A stretch of DNA of 64,000 bases from Rhizobiales bacterium 2SD (GCA_005502805.1 SCMY01000001.1:780138-844137); one strand, 5' to 3'; positions 36,031 to 45,331 are shown, counted from the first letter of the stretch. Program-made: numbers and translations. The notes: generated from the sequence alone by a model not told the origin.

Positions 36031-37586
36031 CACTCCTTCCAGGCATCGCGGAAGCCGTCGTCGACACCGACGCCGGTGGTGACGAGGTTCTTGACGTTGC
36101 AGCGATAGATGGTCGGGAAATCCATCTCCAGCAGCCAGAGCACCGGCAATTCGTCGGCCAGGACCTTCTGCACCTTTGTGTAGAGTTCCTGGCGCTCCTT
36201 GTCGGTCGGCGCGATCGCCGCGTCGGCGAAGAGCTTGTCGACCTCGGGGTTGGAGTAGCCGCCGACATTGGCGAAGGGATTGCCCTTGGCGATGTTGCTG
36301 GTGATGTAGCTGCGCGCCACGCCCATGGCCGGGTCGCCGAGCTGGTAGAGGAAGTTGAAGTTGAGATCGAAGTCCCAGTTGCTGGCCTTCTGGGTCCAGC
36401 CGGGCACGTCGGTGTTCTCGACCTGAACCTTGACGCCGACATCCTCAAGGTTCTGCTTGATCGCCTCGGTCCAGCGCGTCCAGGTCTCGCCATAGGGCAG
36501 ATTGAGCAAGCGGATCGTCTCGCCCTTGTAGCCGGAAGCCTTGATCAGCTCCTTCGCCTTCTTCGGGTCGAAGGCGTATTTCGGCACGTCGTCCGAATAG
36601 AACTTGGTCTTCGACGAGATCGGGCCGGTCGGCAGCTTGCCGAGCCCGCCCCAGACCACCTCGCGGCCGAATTCACGGTCGATCGCGTACATCAGCCCCT
36701 GGCGGAACTGTTTGTTGCCGAGAATGCCATTGCGGACGTTCGGCGTCAGCCAGGCATGGGGGGCGAACATCTCCCAGCCCTTGGTGGTCATGCAGGTGTT
36801 GGGCAGCTTCGAGAGGCGGGCGACATCGTAGACGTCGACCGAGCCGCCGGTCAGCACGTCGACCTTGCCGGTCTCGTAGGCGACGGCACGCGCCGCCGCG
36901 TCGGGGATGATCTGCCAGTAGATCTCGTCGAGGTTCGGCCTGCCCTTCAGCCAGTAGTTCTCGTTCTTGACGAGGTGGATATAGGAGCCCTTCTTCCACT
37001 CCTTCAGCTTGAACGGGCCGGTGCCGATCGGCGTGTTGTTGGCCGGGTTGGCGCGGTAGTCGGTGCCGTCATAGATGTGCTTGGGGATCATCGGCGCGGA
37101 GGCGACCTCCTGCGTCATGATCATCGGGCCGAAAGGCTGCTTCAGCGTGATCTTCACGGTGAGATCGTCGACCTTCTCGATCTTGTCGACCTGGGCGTTG
37201 ACGATCGGGCGCCAGCGCGGATGGACCTCGCGCAGGAACTTGTCGAGGGTGAAGACGACGTCGTCGGCGGTGAACGGCTTGCCGTCATGCCAGGTCACGC
37301 CCTCCTGCAGCTTGAAGGTGTAGACCTTGGCGTCCGGCGAGATCTCCCAGCTCTTGGCGAGCGAAGGCTGCGGCTCGAGCTTCTCGTTATAGCGCAGCAG
37401 CGACTCGTAGATGTTGCCGGCGACCATGTTGGTCGGGCCGTTCTGGTTGAGCCCCTGCATCAGCATCGGCGGCTCGGGTTGGACGACGACATGGACCGTG
37501 CCGCCCTTCTTCGGTTCCTGCGCCTGCGCCACGCCGAGCGCCAGGGCGGAGGCGGCGAGCGCCAGGCCAAATCTCAATCCGGTCAT
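36030..37586 (-). CDS. Peptide ABC transporter substrate-binding protein
   Basis: 518 aa periplasmic receptor of the DppA/OppA (SBP_bac_5) family. The ATG at 37586 follows AGGGGAG and opens a signal peptide (MTGLRFGLALAASALALG...AQAQ). The mature chain begins KKGGTVHVVVQPEPP and includes the family segments TYTFKLQEGVTWHDGKPFTA near residue 90 and KFLREVHPRWRPIVNAQVDK. The region FRQGLMYAIDREFGREVVWG is also typical. The ligand is uncertain. Peptides, opines, nickel or glutathione are all carried by this family, and the neighbouring M20 deacylase favours an N-acylated or dipeptide ligand. Confidence 0.95.
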   Translation of the reverse strand: MTGLRFGLALAASALALGVAQAQEPKKGGTVHVVVQPEPPMLMQGLNQNGPTNMVAGNIYESLLRYNEKLEPQPSLAKSWEISPDAKVYTFKLQEGVTWHDGKPFTADDVVFTLDKFLREVHPRWRPIVNAQVDKIEKVDDLTVKITLKQPFGPMIMTQEVASAPMIPKHIYDGTDYRANPANNTPIGTGPFKLKEWKKGSYIHLVKNENYWLKGRPNLDEIYWQIIPDAAARAVAYETGKVDVLTGGSVDVYDVARLSKLPNTCMTTKGWEMFAPHAWLTPNVRNGILGNKQFRQGLMYAIDREFGREVVWGGLGKLPTGPISSKTKFYSDDVPKYAFDPKKAKELIKASGYKGETIRLLNLPYGETWTRWTEAIKQNLEDVGVKVQVENTDVPGWTQKASNWDFDLNFNFLYQLGDPAMGVARSYITSNIAKGNPFANVGGYSNPEVDKLFADAAIAPTDKERQELYTKVQKVLADELPVLWLLEMDFPTIYRCNVKNLVTTGVGVDDGFRDAWKE

Positions 37587-37690
37587 CGTCGTTCTCCCCT
37601 TTTCTTCATTGGCAGCCAGTCCGGGCGGATCGCACCCGATCAGGCGCCCGTTGGCAAGCTCGCAGCCATGAAAGCGAGAGACAAAATCCG

Positions 37691-37705
37691 TGTCAAGGAT
37701 TGACA
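37691..37705. promoter_or_regulatory. Palindrome with back-to-back -35 boxes in the IclR/peptide-transporter divergon
   Basis: TGTCAA-GGA-TTGACA is a perfect 6-bp inverted repeat. Each half reads TTGACA outward on its own strand, so it can be the -35 element of two diverging promoters or an IclR operator. It lies 36 bp before the IclR start and about 105 bp before the binding-protein start. No convincing -10 was identified on either side. Confidence 0.5.
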
Positions 37706-37741
37706 TGGCGTGTTATTAGGCGACACGCTCAGCAAACGACC

Positions 37742-38566
37742 ATGGCGCAGCCTTCACTTGCAATGAACCGGAAAGACGGAGCCAGGACCGCGCAATTGCC
37801 ACCGGGCGTGCCCATCGTCCGCGCCGTCGATCGCGCGATCGCCTTGCTCAGGGCCTTCCGCCCGGAACAGCCGCGGCTCGGCCTCAGCGAACTGGCGCGG
37901 CAGGTCGGGCTCGACAAAGGCACGGCGCGGCGGCTGCTGCTGACGCTGCAGCTCAACGAACTCGTCGAGTATGACGAGCACTCGCAGACCTACGCTTTGG
38001 CTGTTGGGCTGATCGAGCTCGGCAGCGCCGTGACCACGGGCCGTGAGTTGCGCGACATCGCCGGTCCTTATTTGACAGAGATCGCCGAGAAGACCGGCGC
38101 CACCGCCTTCCTCTGGGTCCATATCGCCGGGCGCGGCCTCTGCGTCGACCGGGTGCGCGCCTCGCTGCCGCATGTCGACGCGACCTGGTTTGCCGTCGGC
38201 GCGCAGGCGCCGCTGAACTGCGGCGGCGGCCCCCGCGTCCTGCTGGCCTATCTCGACGACGAGCAGCGTCGGCAGGCTCTGTCGATCGAATTGCCCAAGC
38301 GCGCCCCGGCGAGCCAGACCGATCCAGAGCTGCTCTGGCGCGAGGCCGACCGCATCCGCACGCAGGGCTGGGAACTGGCGGCCGATGATTTCTTCATCGG
38401 CCTGACCGGCGTCGGCGTACCGATCTTCGACCGCTCAGGCGCGCTAGCGGGAGCGCTCAGCATCTCCTCGCTGACCTCGATCGTCGCGCCGGATGGACAT
38501 CCCGTGCATCTCGACGCATTGCGCGATGCGGCGGCGCGGATCGGGGCGCGGCTACTGCCGGGGTGA
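37742..38566 (+). CDS. IclR-family transcriptional regulator
   Basis: 274 aa. The winged helix (residues ~20-85) includes VDRAIALLRAF and LSELARQVGLDKGTARRLLL, the IclR recognition helix. The effector domain includes GPYLTEIAEKTGATAFLWV and a C-terminal GVGVPIFDRSGALAGALSI, both typical. The ATG at 37742 is chosen over a TTG at 37700 that overlaps the palindrome. It diverges from the peptide transporter operon and very probably regulates it together with itself. Confidence 0.92.
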   Translation: MAQPSLAMNRKDGARTAQLPPGVPIVRAVDRAIALLRAFRPEQPRLGLSELARQVGLDKGTARRLLLTLQLNELVEYDEHSQTYALAVGLIELGSAVTTGRELRDIAGPYLTEIAEKTGATAFLWVHIAGRGLCVDRVRASLPHVDATWFAVGAQAPLNCGGGPRVLLAYLDDEQRRQALSIELPKRAPASQTDPELLWREADRIRTQGWELAADDFFIGLTGVGVPIFDRSGALAGALSISSLTSIVAPDGHPVHLDALRDAAARIGARLLPG

Positions 38567-38567
38567 G

Positions 38568-38999
38568 CTAGCGCTCGATCCGGGTCGACAGGATAATCGA
38601 GGACATGGTGCGCTCGACGCCCTCTAGCGCGCCGATCCGGTCGATCAGCCCGTCGAGCTCGCCGATGGCAGGCGCGACCACCACCGCGATCATGTCGAAC
38701 TGGCCGCTGACCGAATGCAGCGTCCTGATCTCGGGGATGCGGCGCAATTCCGCCTCGACCCGGCCGGCCAGCTTCGGCAAGGCAGTGATCAGCACATGCG
38801 CCTTGACCTGGCCCTTCTCGTAATCCTCCGAAAGCCGCGCCGTGTAGCCGGCGATCACGCCGCGGCGCTCGAGCCGCTCGATCCGGCTCTGCACCGTCGT
38901 CCGCGACAGGCCGAGCTTGCGGCCGAGCTCGGCCACCGGCGCACGGGCGTTCTCGGTGAGCAGGGTCAGGAGATGGCGATCGGTCGGATCCATTAGCAT
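38568..38999 (-). CDS. Lrp/AsnC-family transcriptional regulator (first)
   Basis: 143 aa. An N-terminal helix-turn-helix (APVAELGRKLGLSRTTVQSR, then IERLERRGVIAGYTA) is joined to an AsnC ligand domain (VKAHVLITALPKLAGRVEAE; IRTLHSVSGQFDMIAVV). ATG codons at 38999 and 38993 are both possible, and no good ribosome site separates them. It is divergent from the saccharopine-dehydrogenase-like gene, with Lrp-style repeats in between, and converges 1 bp from the IclR gene. It likely senses an amino acid such as lysine and controls the divergent gene. Confidence 0.9.
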   Translation of the reverse strand: MLMDPTDRHLLTLLTENARAPVAELGRKLGLSRTTVQSRIERLERRGVIAGYTARLSEDYEKGQVKAHVLITALPKLAGRVEAELRRIPEIRTLHSVSGQFDMIAVVVAPAIGELDGLIDRIGALEGVERTMSSIILSTRIER

Positions 39000-39082
39000 A
39001 GCGCCGAAAGCTTACGGCATTTCGCTGAAAAATCCCATATGAATCGTCGCGTCGCCGGCTTCTAACCGACGAAGCCCCGAGC

Positions 39083-39107
39083 GAATCTATCTGACAGAAA
39101 CAGATTC
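39083..39107. promoter_or_regulatory. Inverted repeat upstream of the saccharopine-dehydrogenase-like gene, candidate Lrp site
   Basis: GAATCT-N13-AGATTC is a perfect 6-bp inverted repeat, with a second one, ATCTG-N7-CAGAT, nested inside it. It lies 12 bp before the start codon of 39120 and about 85 bp upstream of the divergent Lrp gene. The position overlaps the ribosome-site region, suiting repression. Confidence 0.5.
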
Positions 39108-39119
39108 ATCGGGGGAACC

Positions 39120-40247
39120 ATGAAAAACGTGGTCGTCATCGGCGCCGGCAAGATCGGCGCAACCATCGCCGACCTGCTCGGCGCCACCGGGGATTACCGC
39201 GTGGTGATCGCCGACCGCTCCAACGAACAGCTCGCCGCGATCAAGACCAGCCCGACGATTTCGACCCGCCGGGTCGACATCACCGACGCCGCCGAACTCG
39301 CCCAGGTGCTGAACGGCGCCTTCGCCGTGCTCTCGGCCGCGCCCTACGATCTGACGACGCGCATCGCCGAGGCCGCCGCGGCGCAGGGCGTGCACTATCT
39401 CGACCTGACCGAGGACGTCGCCTCGACCCGCCGCGTCAAGGAGCTGGCGCTGACCGCCAAGGCGGCGCTGATCCCGCAATGCGGGCTGGCGCCGGGCTTC
39501 ATCTCGATCGTCGCCGCCGATCTCGCCCGCGATTTCGACCAGCTCGACAGCCTGAAGCTGCGCGTCGGCGCGCTGCCGCAATACCCGTCCAATGCGCTGA
39601 ACTACAATCTGACCTGGAGCACGGACGGGGTCATCAACGAGTATTGCGAGCCCTGCGAAGCCGTCGTCAACGGCGAGCGCGTGCTGGTGCCGGCGATGGA
39701 GGAGCGCGAGGAATTCTCGCTCGATGGCGTCACCTATGAGGCCTTCAACACCTCCGGCGGGCTCGGCACGCTCTGCGACACCCTCGCCGGCAAGGTGCGC
39801 ACGCTGAACTACCGTACCATCCGCTATCCCGGCCATTGCGCGATCATGAAGGCGCTGCTGCAGGATCTGCGCCTCGGCGAACGCCGCGACGTGCTGAAGG
39901 ACATCTTCGAGAACGCCCTGCCGAGCACGCTGCAGGACGTGGTCGTGATCTTCGTCACCGCGAGCGGCCGGATGAACGGCCGGCTGACCCAGCAGACCTA
40001 TGCCAACAAGGTCTACAGCGCCGTGGTCGGCGGGGTGATGCGCAGCGCCATCCAGATCACCACGGCATCGGGCATCTGCGCGGTGCTCGATCTGCTGGCA
40101 GAGGGCAAGCTGCCGCAGAAGGGCTTCGTCAAGCAGGAGGAGATCGGCTTCGACGCCTTCCTCGCCAACCGCTTCGGCCGCGCTTATGCCCGCCCCGAGG
40201 ATCTCGGCCACGCCCCCGGCGAAAGCCACGCGGCCCGCGCGGCCTGA
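39120..40247 (+). CDS. Saccharopine dehydrogenase family protein
   Basis: 375 aa NAD(P)-dependent oxidoreductase. The Rossmann opening is KNVVVIGAGKIGATIADLL (GxGxxG near residue 9). AVLSAAPYDLTTRIAEAA and GVHYLDLTED follow, as in saccharopine dehydrogenases. The C-terminal domain has GLAPGFISIVAADLARDFD and YRTIRYPGHCAIMKALLQDL. GGGGGAACC precedes the ATG. In alphaproteobacteria such genes beside an Lrp regulator are tied to lysine breakdown (saccharopine or lysine 6-dehydrogenase reactions). That assignment is inference. A hairpin terminates the gene. Confidence 0.92.
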   Translation: MKNVVVIGAGKIGATIADLLGATGDYRVVIADRSNEQLAAIKTSPTISTRRVDITDAAELAQVLNGAFAVLSAAPYDLTTRIAEAAAAQGVHYLDLTEDVASTRRVKELALTAKAALIPQCGLAPGFISIVAADLARDFDQLDSLKLRVGALPQYPSNALNYNLTWSTDGVINEYCEPCEAVVNGERVLVPAMEEREEFSLDGVTYEAFNTSGGLGTLCDTLAGKVRTLNYRTIRYPGHCAIMKALLQDLRLGERRDVLKDIFENALPSTLQDVVVIFVTASGRMNGRLTQQTYANKVYSAVVGGVMRSAIQITTASGICAVLDLLAEGKLPQKGFVKQEEIGFDAFLANRFGRAYARPEDLGHAPGESHAARAA

Positions 40248-40309
40248 ACCCGCGCGAAGCATATTCGTCCCTGCCCCGCAAGCGGGCCGATGTGAGGGGA
40301 CGCATGAAC

Positions 40310-40337
40310 GGGTCCGGGCTGGCAAACACCCGGACCC
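40310..40337 (+). terminator. Terminator hairpin after the saccharopine-dehydrogenase-like gene
   Basis: A perfect 9-bp stem GGGTCCGGG/CCCGGACCC with a 10-nt loop lies 62 bp after the stop codon. An A-rich stretch (ACAAAAAAT) follows on this strand, so termination would lack a T-run. Confidence 0.6.
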
Positions 40338-40357
40338 ACGCTACAAGACAAAAAATG

Positions 40358-40371
40358 GTTCCATAGGGAAC
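40358..40371. promoter_or_regulatory. Dyad upstream of the M81 peptidase operon
   Basis: GTTCC-ATAG-GGAAC, a perfect 5-bp dyad 24 bp before the M81 start, just after an A-tract. It could be the operator of a regulator encoded elsewhere; the operon that follows has no regulator of its own. Confidence 0.4.
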
Positions 40372-40394
40372 GTTTTCGGGGAAACGATCGCACG

Positions 40395-41882
40395 ATGGCC
40401 AAACGCGTCCTGATCGCGGAATTCATGCATGAGACGAACACCTTCAGTGTTCAGCTCACCGATGAGGCGGTGTTCCGCCATCACGGCGTCTTCCGCGATA
40501 ATGAGGTGCCGGCTGCCTTCCAGAGCACCCGGACCTCGATGGGCGCAGCCTTCGAGGCCGCCGAGAAATTCGGCTGGAGCCTGGTCCACCCGCTCGTCAC
40601 CGGAGCCAATCCGTCAGGCCGCGTCACCGACGCGGCCTTCGACGTCTTCGCCGGGATGATCCTCGCCGCCTGCGAACGGCTCGACGGCGTTCTGCTGCAC
40701 CTGCACGGCGCGATGGCGACCGAAAGCTCGGACGATGGCGAAGGCGAACTGCTGAAGCGCATCCGTGCCAAGGTCGGGCCGGACGTCCCAGTCGTCGCGA
40801 TCCTCGACCTGCATGCGACGCTCACTCAGCTGATGGCCGACAACGCCAATGCGCTGATCTCCTACCGGACCTATCCGCATATCGACCAGTATGAGCGGAC
40901 CTGGCAGGGCGCCGAGCTGCTGGAGCGGGCGATGAAGGGCGAGATCAAGCCGCGCGTCGCGGTGGCGCGCCGGCCGATCCTCTACGCGCTCGATGGCGGG
41001 CGCACGACCTCACCGCCTTTCGTCGAGCTGCTACGCCGCGGCGATGTGCTGGAGGCGGCAGGCGATGCGCTCGTGGTCAGCGTCCAGGCCGGCTTCTCCT
41101 CGGCCGATGTCCACGATATCGGCCCCTCCATCGCCGTCACCCATGACGACCGCGGCAAGGCGCAGGCCATCGCCGAGGAGCTGATGGACTATGCCTGGGA
41201 GCAGCGGCATTTCTCCTCGATCCACTTCACCCCGCTGAAGGAGGCGATGGCTCGGGCCAAGGCTGGCGAAGGCACGCTCGGCCCGGAGGCCAGCGGCAAG
41301 CCGGTGGTGATCTCCGATTATTCCGACAATCCCGGCTCCGGCGCCTATGGCGACGCGACCAATCTGCTGCGCGCCGTGCTCGACGCCGGCCTGAAGAATG
41401 TCGGCTTCCATGCGATCCGCGATCCCGAGGCGGCGCTCGCGGCGCAGGCGGCCGGCGTCGGCAACCGCGTCAGGCTGAAGCTCGGCGGCAAGGTCGACCC
41501 GAACACCGGCGGCGGCCCGCTCGAACTCGACGCCCATGTCGTCGCCCTCACCGACGGGCATTTCATCTGCTACGGGCCGATGGCCGGCGGCGTCTGGCGC
41601 AATTACGGGCTTTCGGCGCTGCTGCGGGTCGACGACGTCGAGATCATCGTCATCACCCACAACGGCCAGGCGACCGACCTTGCCCAGTTCACTTCGCTCG
41701 GCGTCGATCCGACCAGGAAATCGACCGTCATCGTCAAGTCGATGCAACATTTCCGTGCCGCCTTCGAGCCGATCGCGCGCGAGGTGATCGAGGTCGACAC
41801 CGGCGCGCTCTCGACCAAGAACTTCAAGGAGCGCCCCTACCAGAAGGTGCGCCGCCCGATCTTCCCGCTCGACGACATCTGA
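40395..41882 (+). CDS. M81 family metallopeptidase (MlrC-like)
   Basis: 495 aa. The N-terminal domain has AEFMHETNTFS near residue 9 (the conserved HETNT motif) and GAMATESSDDGEGEL near 105. Metal-binding positions are VAILDLHATLT near 135 and the ISYRTYPHIDQYERTW segment near 155. The C-terminal MlrC domain begins around residue 295 with VVISDYSDNPGSGAYGD. The founding member degrades linearised microcystin, but most relatives act on unknown peptides or amides. It starts an operon with an amidohydrolase, a peptide transporter and an aspartoacylase-like enzyme. Confidence 0.94.
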   Translation: MAKRVLIAEFMHETNTFSVQLTDEAVFRHHGVFRDNEVPAAFQSTRTSMGAAFEAAEKFGWSLVHPLVTGANPSGRVTDAAFDVFAGMILAACERLDGVLLHLHGAMATESSDDGEGELLKRIRAKVGPDVPVVAILDLHATLTQLMADNANALISYRTYPHIDQYERTWQGAELLERAMKGEIKPRVAVARRPILYALDGGRTTSPPFVELLRRGDVLEAAGDALVVSVQAGFSSADVHDIGPSIAVTHDDRGKAQAIAEELMDYAWEQRHFSSIHFTPLKEAMARAKAGEGTLGPEASGKPVVISDYSDNPGSGAYGDATNLLRAVLDAGLKNVGFHAIRDPEAALAAQAAGVGNRVRLKLGGKVDPNTGGGPLELDAHVVALTDGHFICYGPMAGGVWRNYGLSALLRVDDVEIIVITHNGQATDLAQFTSLGVDPTRKSTVIVKSMQHFRAAFEPIAREVIEVDTGALSTKNFKERPYQKVRRPIFPLDDI

Positions 41883-41968
41883 GCGAGGCTAGAGAACGAT
41901 GAGACGACCGGCCGGGAAGCGCCGGCGGCGACAAGACCAGAGGATGCAGGGATGACGGAGACAAGGGC

Positions 41969-43597
41969 ATGAGCGTCAAGGCCGATATCGTGCTGCGCGG
42001 CGGGCCGATCTGGTGCGGCCGCGAGGAGGGCGTGGTCGAGGCGCTGGCGCTCTGGGGCGACAAGGTACTCGCCGCCGGCAAGGAGGCCGAGCTCGCCGAT
42101 CTCGTCGGGCCAGCGACCAAGGTGATCGACCTCGCCGGCCGGCTGGCGACACCGGGACTGAACGATTCCCATCTCCATCTGATCTCGGTCGGCCTGACCA
42201 TGGACTGGGTCGATGCCCGTCCTGCCGTGGCGCCGACGCTGGACGTGCTGCTCGGCCAGATCGCCGAGCGCGCTGCAAAGCTGAAGCCCGGCGAGTGGGT
42301 GCTGGCGCGCGGCTACGACCAGACCAAGCTCGACGCCGGCCGCCACCCGTTCCGCGAGGAACTCGACCGCGCCTCCCCGAACAATCCGGTGATGCTGGTC
42401 CGGACCTGCGGCCACATCTCGATCTGCAATTCGCTGGCACTCAAGCTCGGTGGCATCGACGAGACCTCGCCGACGCCGCCCGGCGGGCTGATCGAGCAGC
42501 AGAACGGCCGGCTCACCGGCCTGCTGGCGGAAAATGCCCGTGCCCCGGTCAAGGCCGCGATTCCGGAACCGAGCGAGGAGCAGCTCCTGGCCGCGATCGA
42601 GCGCGGCGGCAACTACCTGCTCTCGCTCGGCATCACCAGCTGCATGGATGCGGCGGTCGGGATGGTCACCGGCTTCAACGAGATCGCCGCCTATCACAAG
42701 GCCAAGCGCGATGGCCGCCTGCCGGTCCGGACCTGGCTCGCTCTGCTAGGCGACGAGGGCCGCTCGATCGTGCCGCAATGCCACGAAGCGGGGCTGATCT
42801 CCGGCACCGGCGACGACATGCTGATGATCGGCGCGGTCAAGATCTTCCTCGACGGCTCGGCCGGCGGCCGCACCGCCTGGATGAGCGAGCCCTATCTCGG
42901 CGAGGACAAGACCACCGGCGTTCAGATGCTCTCGGACGAGGAGCTCGAACGGCAGGTGCTCGACGCCCATGCCAAGGGCTATCAGCTCGCCTGCCACGCC
43001 ATCGGCGATGCGGCGATCGAGCAATTGATCACCGCCTATGAGAAGGCGCTGGCCGCCTATCCCGATCCTGACCGGCGCCACCGCATCGAGCATTGCGGCT
43101 TCTCCACGCCGCAGCAGCACGAGCGGATGGTCAAGGCCGGGATCTACCCCTGCCCGCAGCAGGTCTTCATCCATGATTTCGGCGATGCGTACGTCAAGGT
43201 GCTCGGCGAGGAGCGGGCTTTGCCGAGCTATCCGTTCCGGACCTGGTTCGATCTCGGCCTGAAACCGGCGACCGGCAGCGATGCGCCGGTCTGCGATCCC
43301 GATCCGTTCCCGAACTTCCACACCATGCTGACGCGGCAGACCTGGCGCGGCACGGTGATGGATGAGCGTCAGCGCGTCTCGATCGAGGAGGCGCTGCAGG
43401 CCTACACCGAATACGGCGCCTTCTCGCAGAAGCAGGAAGTGGTGAAGGGCAAGCTCAAGCCCGGCTTCCTCGCCGATGTCGCCGTGTTCTCGCGCGACCT
43501 GCTCTCGGCCTCGCCCGAGCAGATCCTGAAGGACACCCGCTGCGATCTCACCATTCGCGGCGGCAAGGTTGTGTACCAGCGTTCAGGCACCGCCTGA
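41969..43597 (+). CDS. Amidohydrolase (YtcJ-like, metal-dependent)
   Basis: 542 aa member of the amidohydrolase superfamily, YtcJ-like branch. The metal-binding HxH-like entry is NDSHLHLISVG near residue 58. Further conserved blocks are VLARGYDQTKLD near 110, the cavity segment LACHAIGDAAIE near 335, and RHRIEHCGF near 370. GSDAPVCDPDPF near 435 carries the final Asp. These fit a binuclear metal hydrolase for N-acyl or amide substrates. It lies 86 bp after the M81 gene, and the two probably act in sequence on imported amide compounds. The true substrate is unknown. Confidence 0.92.
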   Translation: MSVKADIVLRGGPIWCGREEGVVEALALWGDKVLAAGKEAELADLVGPATKVIDLAGRLATPGLNDSHLHLISVGLTMDWVDARPAVAPTLDVLLGQIAERAAKLKPGEWVLARGYDQTKLDAGRHPFREELDRASPNNPVMLVRTCGHISICNSLALKLGGIDETSPTPPGGLIEQQNGRLTGLLAENARAPVKAAIPEPSEEQLLAAIERGGNYLLSLGITSCMDAAVGMVTGFNEIAAYHKAKRDGRLPVRTWLALLGDEGRSIVPQCHEAGLISGTGDDMLMIGAVKIFLDGSAGGRTAWMSEPYLGEDKTTGVQMLSDEELERQVLDAHAKGYQLACHAIGDAAIEQLITAYEKALAAYPDPDRRHRIEHCGFSTPQQHERMVKAGIYPCPQQVFIHDFGDAYVKVLGEERALPSYPFRTWFDLGLKPATGSDAPVCDPDPFPNFHTMLTRQTWRGTVMDERQRVSIEEALQAYTEYGAFSQKQEVVKGKLKPGFLADVAVFSRDLLSASPEQILKDTRCDLTIRGGKVVYQRSGTA

Positions 43598-43725
43598 ACG
43601 CACTGCACAATGGAAACAAGAAGACAGGGCGGAAAAGCCCGCTAAGGTCTCAGATGGAACGAATACCGGCGCCGATCAACGGCGCCGACATCGACAAGTT
43701 CACCAACAGATTGGGAGGTTTCGAC

Positions 43726-45321
43726 GTGTTGAAAAAGCTTGCCTTCACGACCGCGCTGACATTCGCGGCCGCCTTCACCCTGCAGGCGCAGGCCCAGGAG
43801 CCGCGCCGCGGCGGCACGATCCGCTTCACCGCGCCCTATGGCGCCTCTTTCGTCAGCAATGACAGCCATGTCTCGAACCAGATCCAGGACGAGATCTACG
43901 GCTATGCGCTGCACGGCATGCTCTACAAATGGGATGCCAAGAACGGCAAGCCGGTGCTCGACATCGCCGAGAGCGTCCAGGTCTCGGCCGACGGCAAGAC
44001 CTACACCTACAAGCTGCGCGACAACGCGCTGTTCCATAACGGCCGCAAGCTGACCTCGGACGACGTCATCTGGTCCTATACCCGCATCATGGACGGGTCG
44101 AAGAACTATCCGGGCGCGCGCTATGTCGCCCGCATCGTCGGCGCGACCGATGTCCAGAAGGGCCAGGCCAAGGAAATCTCCGGCCTGAAGAAGATCGACG
44201 ATTCCAGCTTCTCGATGACGCTGACCGACAAGGCCGATCCCGGCTACTTCCTGTTCCAGGCGCAGACCGCGATCCTGCCGGCCAAGGAAGCGCAAGCCGC
44301 CGGCTTCTTCGACAAGCCGATCGGCCTCGGGCCGTTCAAGTTCGTCGAGCACGTGCCGGGCTCGCGCATGGCCTTCGAGCGCTGGGACAAGTACTATCTC
44401 GCCGGCAAGCCCTATGCCGACAAGCTCGTCATCTCGCCGATGGGCGAGGCGGCAGCGCGCGACGTCGCCTTCCGCAACAAGGAGGTCGACGTCTCGATCC
44501 TGGGCTCGACCCAGTATGTCGCCTACAAGGCCGATCCCAACCTGTCGAAGGGCATCCTCGAGGTCGCCGAGGTCTTCACCCGCAATATGGGCATGAACCC
44601 GACCTTCAAGCCCTTCTCCGATAAGCGGGTGCGCCAGGCGATCAACCACGCCATCGACAGCGACCTGATCATCAAGCGCCTCGTCCGCGACAAGGCCTAT
44701 CGCGCCGCGAGCTGGCTGCCGCTGTCCTCGCCCGCCTTCGACAAGGACGCCAAGCCCTACGCCTTCGATCCGGACAAGGCCAAGAAGCTCCTCGTCGAGG
44801 CCGGCTATCCCGACGGCTTCGAGTTCGAATGGACGGCGACGCCGAACGAAAGCTGGGGCGTGCCGATCGTCGAAGCGACGATCCCGATGCTCGCCAAGGT
44901 CGGCATCAAGGTGAAGGTCAAGCCGGTCGAGACCTCGGCGCTCGGCGGCGTCGTCGTGGGCGGCGACTTCCAGGCCTATATCTGGTCGAACACCTCGGGC
45001 CCGGACTCGCTGACGGCGCTGAAATGCTTCCACTCCTCGACGCCGCGCTCGTCCTGCAACTACACCACCTTCAAGAACCCGGCCTATGACAAGCTGATCG
45101 ACGACGCCTCGGCCGAAGCCGATCCGGCCAAGCAGCTCGACCTTCTGAAGAAGGCCAACGCCATGCTGCAGGAAGAGGCCCCGGTCTGGTTCTTCAACTA
45201 CAACAAGGCGGTGATGGCCTATCAGCCCTGGCTGCACGGTCTGCAGCCGAATTCGACCGAGCTCGCGCTGCAGCGCTATGAGGAGCTCTGGGTCGACTCC
45301 ACCTCGCCTGCCGCGAAGTAA
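43726..45321 (+). CDS. Peptide-type ABC transporter substrate-binding protein
   Basis: 531 aa periplasmic SBP_bac_5 protein. The start is a GTG at 43726 with GGGAGG seven bases upstream; a TTG one codon later is equally close. The signal peptide (KLAFTTALTFAAAFTLQ...AQAQ) follows. Family segments are RRGGTIRFTAPYGAS, a KTYTYKLRDNALFHNGRKLT block near residue 95, and the FSDKRVRQAINHAIDSDLII stretch near 310. It is followed by a terminator-like hairpin, then two permeases. It sits in an operon with hydrolases for amide-type substrates. Confidence 0.95.
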   Translation: MLKKLAFTTALTFAAAFTLQAQAQEPRRGGTIRFTAPYGASFVSNDSHVSNQIQDEIYGYALHGMLYKWDAKNGKPVLDIAESVQVSADGKTYTYKLRDNALFHNGRKLTSDDVIWSYTRIMDGSKNYPGARYVARIVGATDVQKGQAKEISGLKKIDDSSFSMTLTDKADPGYFLFQAQTAILPAKEAQAAGFFDKPIGLGPFKFVEHVPGSRMAFERWDKYYLAGKPYADKLVISPMGEAAARDVAFRNKEVDVSILGSTQYVAYKADPNLSKGILEVAEVFTRNMGMNPTFKPFSDKRVRQAINHAIDSDLIIKRLVRDKAYRAASWLPLSSPAFDKDAKPYAFDPDKAKKLLVEAGYPDGFEFEWTATPNESWGVPIVEATIPMLAKVGIKVKVKPVETSALGGVVVGGDFQAYIWSNTSGPDSLTALKCFHSSTPRSSCNYTTFKNPAYDKLIDDASAEADPAKQLDLLKKANAMLQEEAPVWFFNYNKAVMAYQPWLHGLQPNSTELALQRYEELWVDSTSPAAK

Positions 45322-45331
45322 GCCCATCCCG

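Noticed and set aside
43642..45327. 561-codon minus-strand frame opposite the peptide-binding protein
   Set aside because: Composition and lack of motifs mark it as antisense to a clear SBP_bac_5 gene.
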